The notes below the pieces were generated by a model. The model did no database searches. It was not told the DNA's origin and saw only the letters and a program-made list of their open reading frames with translations. A DNA stretch of 25,421 nt, taken from positions 1-25,421 of the forward strand of contig JAQGAU010000635.1 of the NCBI GenBank assembly GCA_034698045.1. Reading direction: 5' to 3'. The DNA is from Paramacrobiotus richtersi (Eukaryota > Tardigrada > Eutardigrada > Parachela > Macrobiotidae). This document shows positions 19,685-25,421 of the stretch, piece by piece. Positions within the stretch are counted from its first letter, which is position 1. Every line of letters starts with the position of its first letter. A program made the translations under genes and the position numbers.

Positions 19685-20286
19685 CACACTTTCGTCTGGT
19701 TCTTGGAGTACTACTGCATTAGCGTCTGCTGGGAGCTTTCGGCCGTACACAACTTAGAAGGTCAATCGTAAATGTGTGACGACTGCGAGCATATAGGGCT
19801 GTATGACGTGACCTTTCTGACGACGGATGCGTTTGGGTAAACATTCTGATTTCTTCTGATTTGTGTCTGACTGTTTCCGGCTTCGCCAGTCTGGGGTGTG
19901 AACAAGCTAGAGTTTGGCTTACGGTTGAAATTGTGCAGATGTCGCACATGTGCATATTCGTCTTTAATCTTTGCTGGTTATTGTGTAACGTGAATCTGAC
20001 CTTTTCCAACCGCAGTTTTAGTAAATAAATTAATGGCTACTCTGTGTATTTCTGGGCTGACTGAACCTGTTTCTATTCTGAATAAGCGTACCAAAAGTAT
20101 AAGCATCTTATTTCAGTAGTTCAGTGTCTTCCCTTACACTGCTGATAAAATGCGTTCCGTAAAATTGCTAAAATTTAATTCTCTCACAGCAAATGCAACT
20201 GCAAGTCACATGTCAATTGCTAACGCAGCATATCCAACAGCAAAGACATTGCACTGGCATGCTAGCAACACAAACCAACCATCAGC
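19685..20286. other. Intergenic region between two - strand genes
   Basis: Holds the 5' flank of the coiled-coil gene and the 3' end of the acyltransferase gene. An ATTAAA-type signal on the - strand near 20173-20178 could serve the acyltransferase. A - strand ORF at 19719-20009 has no motif and I treat it as leader sequence or chance. Confidence 0.4.
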
Positions 20287-22548
20287 TCACATGGTCCTTC
20301 TAGCCGGTCCCGCCCCCATCAGCCCCCCACGTCCAGCCCCCGACATCCTCCTCCCACCAGGTCCCATCCCGGCCGCACCACCCGCCCGGGGCAACGACGA
20401 CTGTCGCACCTGCGTCACCCCTCCCACCCCCATCTTGGGCGGCCCACTCAACAAAGGTGCCCCACTGCGTCGCCGCCCATCCATTTCCTCCCCCATCATC
20501 TCCGTGTTCGGCTGTGACCCACGCTGCCCACTGAAGATCATGGGCTTATTGGACATGCGCCGTTCCATCGGCTTCTTCACCCGCGGTTCATCATCCTCCG
20601 GGGGCGGTTCGGGGGGCGGTGCATCTTTCTTGACCTTCTTGGGTTTCTTCTCGGTGGTCTTCCCGGATGACCCTTCGGAGGAGAAACTCCCACTGGAACT
20701 CTCATCGTCACTCCCACTACCCGAGTCGCTCTCCTCGTCGTCCAGTTGGTCGGAGGATCCCGGGAGGATGAGGTCGAAGGTTTTCCATAACGCCGGGACC
20801 TTGCCAATGTCCCGTTTCTTCCGCATCTGCCGGAGCTGGGTCTGGATCTTGACTAACCGCTCTTCCAGGACGTGGAGAGATTGTTGAACAGCATGTTCCG
20901 TCGACTCGTCGTTCTCTTCACTCTGACCTTTACTGGTCTCCGGTGCTCGGCGGGTCTTTAACAGATTCCCCAGTGCCATAACCTCAAACGGAAAGTCCAT
21001 AGCGATCCAGTGGGCGTCCTTGATCGCGCCGGTATCCGCCACAACCACCAACTGAACTTGATCAATACAGGTGATAACGTTAATCGCTAAGGGGATCCGC
21101 ATTCCATACGGTGGCGGTATCCACATGAAAACATCCTCTAAGGTGTATCGCTGCAGCGTTAACTGTCCTTCTGGAGCGGCCAGGGTGTTGACTAACAACG
21201 TGCACCCACTGTAATACCGATACCAAATGGCCTGCAGCGCCCGATGCGACAACGCCTTCTTCAGAATCTTTAACAGGAAATCCAGTGCCACATGGCGGTA
21301 GGACGACCGCAGTCGGTGCATCTGGTCCCGGACTCGCCATAACTGCGCCATTCCCGCTTCCTGACTCACCGGAAGCTTGATCTTCTCCAGAACAAACCGG
21401 TTACCGAGTGTTATATCCGATAACGTCTCCCCCTTTGTCGACCGGAGATCCACCGGGAAACACGCGGTAATATCCGCCGGTGTACTGATCCCGTGCATCT
21501 TACAGTACGTCCGCAATGTCGCCGCTAGTGCCGTGAACAAGAGGTCATTGAATCGTGTCCGGGTGATGGCTTTCAGTCGCTGCATTACGGAGAGATTCAC
21601 CGGTTCCGACCAGAACACCTCATACCGTCCGCTCAGCTGCATCTCGGGATGCTTTAAACAATTCAAATCCGCCGTTCCCCCGGAGATCAGATCCGTGAAA
21701 AACACATACCCGGCCATGAACACCGCTTGGCAGAAGTGAGACGCATACGTCAGTCCACCAAATCGCGGTTTGATGTGCTGGTACGCCTGATCCCCGCCAT
21801 CCAGCAGGTCACGGCAGAGAATCTGCACCATGGACTGCCCGTCCGTAATGGCTTGATGGTACCGGAAGAAGAGGATCCCCGACTGCTCCGGCCCGAAATC
21901 CGTCCGGACATACATCTCCCATAACGGTTTATCCGCTTCGAACGGGTTGGACGTCATATTACTGGCAAACTCCATCATCTTCTCAATCGTATCAATCTCC
22001 GACGGAATCTGGTGGAGATGGTTGGCAATATCAAACCGCGGAGAAAATGCGAACAAATGCCGGGATGTGTTGGGGATCGAGTACAACCGCTGCCGGAACC
22101 GCATGTACAAGAACGGCGGGAACCCGCGTGGATTCTTCACATTCAACAGCCGATTAGTCAGGATATCGACAAAATCCTTCATGACAATCCCATCCCCCAG
22201 TTTCATGATGATATGCGCAACAGGCGGAGGGATCTTGGTGTCCTTGGCCGGGGGCTGGGAAATCCACAGTGCGTCCAGGGCGGACAAGAGGTCGCTGGTT
22301 TCTTGCTGTGGGATGCGGGCGGCGAAGAAGGCCATGATACTCCCGATGGTGTTGCCGATAACCAGACAGAAAATGAACCCCAACCAGAACGGGATGAAGA
22401 GTAAGGCGCCTGCGGCGGCGCGGGCCAACTTTCCGACATTCTCTTTGAAGAGGGAGCGGAGCGGGAGACTCTGGACCGGGGGAAGGGGGTGGTTTTGGAG
22501 ATGGCGGGGTTTGGTTTGCTGTGGGTTGAAGGCGGCGACTTTGGTCAT
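20287..22548 (-). CDS. WS/DGAT-like (WSD) O-acyltransferase with disordered C-terminal tail
   Basis: Uninterrupted ORF. The first ATG is at 22548 (MTKVAAFNPQQ), giving 753 residues. Residues about 43-76 form a hydrophobic hairpin (ALLFIPFWLGFIFCLVIGN), placing the enzyme at a membrane. The acyltransferase domain follows, with LSALDALWISQPP, NPFEADKPLWEMYV and the catalytic-type motif YHQAITDG at about 230-237, where the usual HHxxxDG has its first His replaced by Tyr and the second His and the Asp-Gly retained. A DUF1298/WSD C-terminal half follows (CFPVDLRS; TLLVNTLAAPEGQL; IPLAINVITCIDQVQLVV; HWIAMDFPFEVMAL). The family esterifies long-chain alcohols or diacylglycerol with acyl-CoA to make wax esters or triacylglycerol. 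From about 540 on there is a short coiled coil, an acidic Ser/Asp/Glu run, a Lys/Pro-rich stretch and a Gly/Arg-rich basic end, which are not part of the usual family. Confidence 0.9.
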   Translation of the reverse strand: MTKVAAFNPQQTKPRHLQNHPLPPVQSLPLRSLFKENVGKLARAAAGALLFIPFWLGFIFCLVIGNTIGSIMAFFAARIPQQETSDLLSALDALWISQPPAKDTKIPPPVAHIIMKLGDGIVMKDFVDILTNRLLNVKNPRGFPPFLYMRFRQRLYSIPNTSRHLFAFSPRFDIANHLHQIPSEIDTIEKMMEFASNMTSNPFEADKPLWEMYVRTDFGPEQSGILFFRYHQAITDGQSMVQILCRDLLDGGDQAYQHIKPRFGGLTYASHFCQAVFMAGYVFFTDLISGGTADLNCLKHPEMQLSGRYEVFWSEPVNLSVMQRLKAITRTRFNDLLFTALAATLRTYCKMHGISTPADITACFPVDLRSTKGETLSDITLGNRFVLEKIKLPVSQEAGMAQLWRVRDQMHRLRSSYRHVALDFLLKILKKALSHRALQAIWYRYYSGCTLLVNTLAAPEGQLTLQRYTLEDVFMWIPPPYGMRIPLAINVITCIDQVQLVVVADTGAIKDAHWIAMDFPFEVMALGNLLKTRRAPETSKGQSEENDESTEHAVQQSLHVLEERLVKIQTQLRQMRKKRDIGKVPALWKTFDLILPGSSDQLDDEESDSGSGSDDESSSGSFSSEGSSGKTTEKKPKKVKKDAPPPEPPPEDDEPRVKKPMERRMSNKPMIFSGQRGSQPNTEMMGEEMDGRRRSGAPLLSGPPKMGVGGVTQVRQSSLPRAGGAAGMGPGGRRMSGAGRGGLMGAGPARRTM

Positions 22549-24017
22549 TCTATGGCCGGAGCCATGGTCCACGGAAGCTGGTTATTTACATCAATTTTAT
22601 GGTTTTTAGTTTTATGGATTTCTATACATTTTTTGAACGATTCAAGTTACAGCATTGATGCGTGGACTGTATAATTATACGAACGTCAACCAACGACGGT
22701 GTAAATTCGAACTCAGTTCTTTTACTGACGGTAAATGATGCTGCTTAGTAACGCGATTCCATTCCTTTGTTTACTTTACGGGGAACCAGTGGGAAACACA
22801 GAAAATCGTGCAAAACGAGCAGCAGCCGATGCACATAAATCGAACGTACTTACGTGAGTACGGAAACTGGAGCTGTGATGATGTTTAAAGCATTCTATTG
22901 AACAACTTAATATCGCGGTTTTAGAAAAGTTAATGTTTTGTGATTTTGTAACACTGAAAATGTGATTATGAAGTCATGCAGTTTAACGTTTACATGTCCC
23001 CAATAATCTTGAGAATATACCACAATTTCCGGGTGAAAACTGTAGGAAATTATGTACTGTACATACAGTATCAGATTTTTCGTATCAAATCTTGAAGCAC
23101 AGTGTTCGGTGGGATATTTGCTGTATCGTTTCGATAAGTAAGCAGAAAATTGCATTTAAATTGCATTGTGTTGTAAATTGTGCTCATCTTCTGACTTTAC
23201 CTTTGCATATAAACTTTCATGCCCAAAGTTAGAGAACTTTCGTTTTACCGACTGAAAAATACACCAAGTGCGATAAAATGATAACAGTTAAGCTTTATGT
23301 AAATCGCTATATTTAGCTAGATTTACGGATTCTTTAACCGCCCAGGCCAGCTCACAAGTACGTTTTCCGCCAGGAAATATGATTATCACAAAACATGCAC
23401 CTGCTAAAACTTTAAATCGCTAAGTTTGTTGATTATGCAATGGTAATTTTTGCTGTTGTGCTGTAAACTCAAGGTGTATTTCTAAAAATATGGGCATTCG
23501 ATTTTCTTTCGTTACAAAAGATTTTTCCACGAGTTAATGTTTCCTTTTGTAAACAGTAATTCTAAATAAACCATTTAGACCGCTAACCGTTCGGAACGCT
23601 TTCTTTGGCTCTTTCTTGAAGTCACGTTCTGAAGATTACAAAATAGTTCACTTTATCTGTATACTCCAAGAACCCTGTATTTAAATGGACACGTTCAAAC
23701 AAAATTCATGATTCACAATTACCGCGTTTTATAAAAAACGCCACTCCACTTACAGAGTAGCATTTAAAAATGATGGGCTTGTCAAAATGGCAGGTTTATT
23801 GTCTTCTTTCACACCGGATATTTTCTAGAACTGTTCCAGCAATAAAACTCGAATCGAAAACGGATAATGCAACTGGAAGAAACACGTAAGTATATAAAAT
23901 TTCTAATAAAATAATAAGACACAGTCGCCTACTCGAATATCTAAGATTTAAAGATAGAAGCTGAAAGCAGGGGAAGTGGAAATACAGGTAATAAAGCAAG
24001 ATGGTTTTATCACTGGC
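22549..24017. other. Intergenic; no supported gene
   Basis: About 1.5 kb of AT-rich sequence upstream of the acyltransferase start. A TATA-like TATAATTATA is at 22669-22678, about 120 bases before the ATG on the - strand. I see no protein-like frame longer than chance. A - strand AATAAA at 23795-23800 may be the relic 3' signal of the HtrL-like pseudogene. Confidence 0.45.
23795..23800 (-). terminator. Possible relic poly(A) signal downstream of pseudogene
   Basis: AATAAA on the - strand about 220 bases beyond the last recognisable codon of the HtrL-like pseudogene. Position is the only support. Confidence 0.25.
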
Positions 24018-24832
24018 TTAGATAATACTGAAAGCAAAACCAAAGATTGACCACTTCCGTTGAAATACTCCTTCGGCGTTATAAGCTGAAAATTATCCGG
24101 ATATTCCAGCACCAAGGCGTAAAGAACATTCTGCCCCTTTCCCACATCGAGAATCGCAAGAAGTATTAATTCTACATGTAGATAGCAGGCACGATAAACT
24201 GGGCCTACACTGGGTAGTAACGAGCGATACACAATTCCCAAGCATTCTGAAGGCCAGCAGCAACACGACCGACTGCATCCTTTCCCAGTGTGCTGAAAAG
24301 TGATCCGTCTGGATTGACAAATTCCTCGCTGGTCGAGGGTTGAACAAGAGTAAACAGTATTTTACTCTTGTCGGATGGCTTTCAGTAGAATGATTCCGGA
24401 TCCGAGAAACGAATCGAGTAGAGAAGGAAATGAGACGAGCAAAACGAACCGATATCGCACCACACAAAATACTGAGACGGTGACACATTTTGCTCCACTG
24501 TTTTGTGAACGAAACACCGTTTTTGATCCAGATAATGTATAGTTCGCGAGAATGGTACACTTCCGGATCGAGAGATCTGACCCCATTCCAGTGATCCGCC
24601 ACCGAGACCTTTTGCAGTTTGTTGAGTTTATGGCCTATGGGTGATTATTCTGGTTCTGTGTCTATAGTGCGTTCGCATAGCGGACAAGATAGCATGCTCA
24701 CATTTGTCTTTGAACGCACAAATTGCAGGGAATATTGCATAGGAAGTTGTCAATCCATCAGAGATACTGGCAGTGACTGCTTTCGAAGGGAATTCGGTAG
24801 TATGCTGTACATGTCACAACGGTAACGGGATG
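24018..24832 (-). pseudogene. HtrL/YibB-family pseudogene
   Basis: Reading the - strand piecewise across three frames recovers the whole domain in order. The pieces are VTVVTCTAYYRIPFE and WIDNFLCNIPCNL; then AILSAMRTHYRHRTRIITH (next frame); then VADHWNGVRSLDPEVYHSRE and LYIIW (next frame); then QYFVWCDIGSF (next frame); then DGSLFSTLGKDAVGRVAAGL and QNAWELCIARYYPV; and finally GQNVLYALVLEYPDNFQL and ITPKEYFNGSG (next frame). WCD-x-G, the NAW block and the (D)QNV block are hallmarks of this family, which is found in bacteria and many invertebrates, is glycosyltransferase-like and is of poorly known function. Stops interrupt it at 24758-24760 (TGA), 24382-24384 (TGA) and 24205-24207 (TAG), and the usual Asp before QNV is Gly. 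No GT-AG introns explain the frame changes, so I call it dead. The last frame ends in TAA at 24018-24020. Confidence 0.82.
24344..24371. repeat. Perfect 11-bp hairpin within the pseudogene
   Basis: ACAAGAGTAAA and TTTACTCTTGT form perfect 11-bp arms around a 6-base loop. It lies just after the TGA at 24382-24384 in the pseudogene reading direction. It may be incidental or a mark of templated mutation. Confidence 0.5.
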
Positions 24833-24964
24833 CAGCTGCCAATGTGTGATTTGGACACGGCCGAATGAATGCGTTGAGAGGACGAGAGCAGTTCCGTACT
24901 GGTGTCTAAAACGTCATCTTGCATAGCAAGGAATGCATAATGAAAGAAATCAATGGTAGCACGA

Positions 24965-25342
24965 TTAGTTCGCGTCAAGTGGAATCTGACATTTCTCGAT
25001 GCACGTAGTAGGGACCGCGATAAGATGCCTCTGGTTCGATATAAGTCGGCCGATCTGATACAGCTGCATCGAAACTCGCTTTGCACAGGTATCAAGCAAA
25101 TGAATCAAGGCAGATGATAGGCGCTGGAAATAATCCTCTGTACGGAGCAAAAATTGATTGTTACTGTTTAACTCCGCAGACGTTTTGTTGCTTTTGACTT
25201 CCTTCATCGAATGGCTTAGAATCTCCCCTGGTTCGAAGTGCGCCAGTTGGAGGAGAACCTCGATGTTGTACACGGCGAAAGTATCCACAAGCAGATCGCG
25301 CAGTGTCAAGTTAAAGTAGGACGAGCGTTCATCGGTCATCAT
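24965..25342 (-). CDS. Unrecognised helical protein, 125 aa, possibly first exon
   Basis: Complete ORF from an ATG pair at 25342 (MMTDERSSYFNLTLRDLLVD) to TAA. The composition is protein-like: amphipathic helices such as NNQFLLRTEDYFQRLSSALI and HLLDTCAKRVSMQLYQIGRL. The frame beyond it on the same strand (down to 24814) is also protein-like (ATIDFFHYAFLAMQDDVLD), so the last 20-30 codons may really be intron and the gene may continue there. I could not find a clear donor. No signal peptide, membrane span or known motif. The helical layout recalls small subunits of Mediator-type complexes, but nothing specific supports that. It lies directly upstream of the pseudogene and could run into it. 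Confidence 0.45.
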   Translation of the reverse strand: MMTDERSSYFNLTLRDLLVDTFAVYNIEVLLQLAHFEPGEILSHSMKEVKSNKTSAELNSNNQFLLRTEDYFQRLSSALIHLLDTCAKRVSMQLYQIGRLISNQRHLIAVPTTCIEKCQIPLDAN

Positions 25343-25421
25343 ATAGACTGTTTTATTGTACGTTCTGCTGGCGGAAACGCTTCAGACTTTATCGGCGTAT
25401 TTCTGCATTCGAATATCGTCC

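Noticed and set aside
20150..20887. 245-codon + strand ORF, Pro-rich
   Set aside because: Antisense of the acyltransferase tail; the - strand frame extends into a clear enzyme domain, while the + frame has no motif.
21947..22609. 220-codon + strand ORF
   Set aside because: Antisense shadow of the acyltransferase N-terminal region.
24205..24760. In-frame TGA codons read as selenocysteine
   Set aside because: The same region has frameshifts and a TAG, the stops are not at known catalytic positions, and the family is not known to contain selenocysteine.
1..25421. tRNA or other structured RNA genes, CRISPR arrays, bacterial-type operons
   Set aside because: I looked for B-box-like words followed by CC and for regular direct repeats with spacers and found none that fit.

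Overview
The window looks like nuclear DNA from a small, compact-genome animal. The evidence is GT-AG introns (several only 40-120 nt), AATAAA poly(A) signals, genes on both strands without operons, and metazoan families: a PDIA6/P5-type protein disulfide isomerase ending in an ER-retention-like HEEL, a pair of chemoreceptor-like multi-pass proteins, a wax ester synthase/DGAT-type acyltransferase and the remains of an HtrL/YibB-family gene. My best guess is an ecdysozoan, possibly a tardigrade. That is inference from gene content and style, not proof.

Layout. The first ~14 kb (1-14100) is gene-sparse on the ORF scale, but hides short exons with small introns. They include two candidate Cys-rich genes on + (1493-1834 and 1994-2426) and a gustatory-receptor-like gene on - (3060-4459), whose last exon carries a TM7/TY motif. 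There is a CxxC-type exon on + (4650-4774), a secreted small-peptide gene on + (7101-7298) with its poly(A) signal, and a three-exon membrane-protein gene on - (7965-8905). A second receptor-like paralogue lies on - (10095-11000). Several further exon candidates are reported at low confidence.

From 14.1 to 15.7 kb lies repeat DNA: a degenerate CACCCAT array, then an 878-bp foldback element with ~300-bp inverted arms made partly of ACTCATAA subrepeats and flanked by a perfect 9-bp target duplication (AAAATTGAG). It has no transposase and is non-autonomous.

From 16.4 to 22.6 kb, three long uninterrupted genes sit head-to-tail on -: the PDIA6-like isomerase (672 aa, with a ~260-residue charged insert and altered CAHC/CKHC active sites), a 330-aa coiled-coil protein, and a 753-aa WS/DGAT-like acyltransferase with a ~200-residue disordered C-terminal tail. 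This block differs sharply from the left half: higher GC in the genes, long open frames and no introns visible.

The right end (24.0-24.8 kb, -) is an HtrL/YibB-family pseudogene, recognisable piecewise in all three frames and broken by several stops and frameshifts. Next to it is an unrecognised helical ORF (24965-25342, -). The genes do not form an obvious pathway. The isomerase and acyltransferase are both probably ER-associated, but nothing here shows functional linkage.
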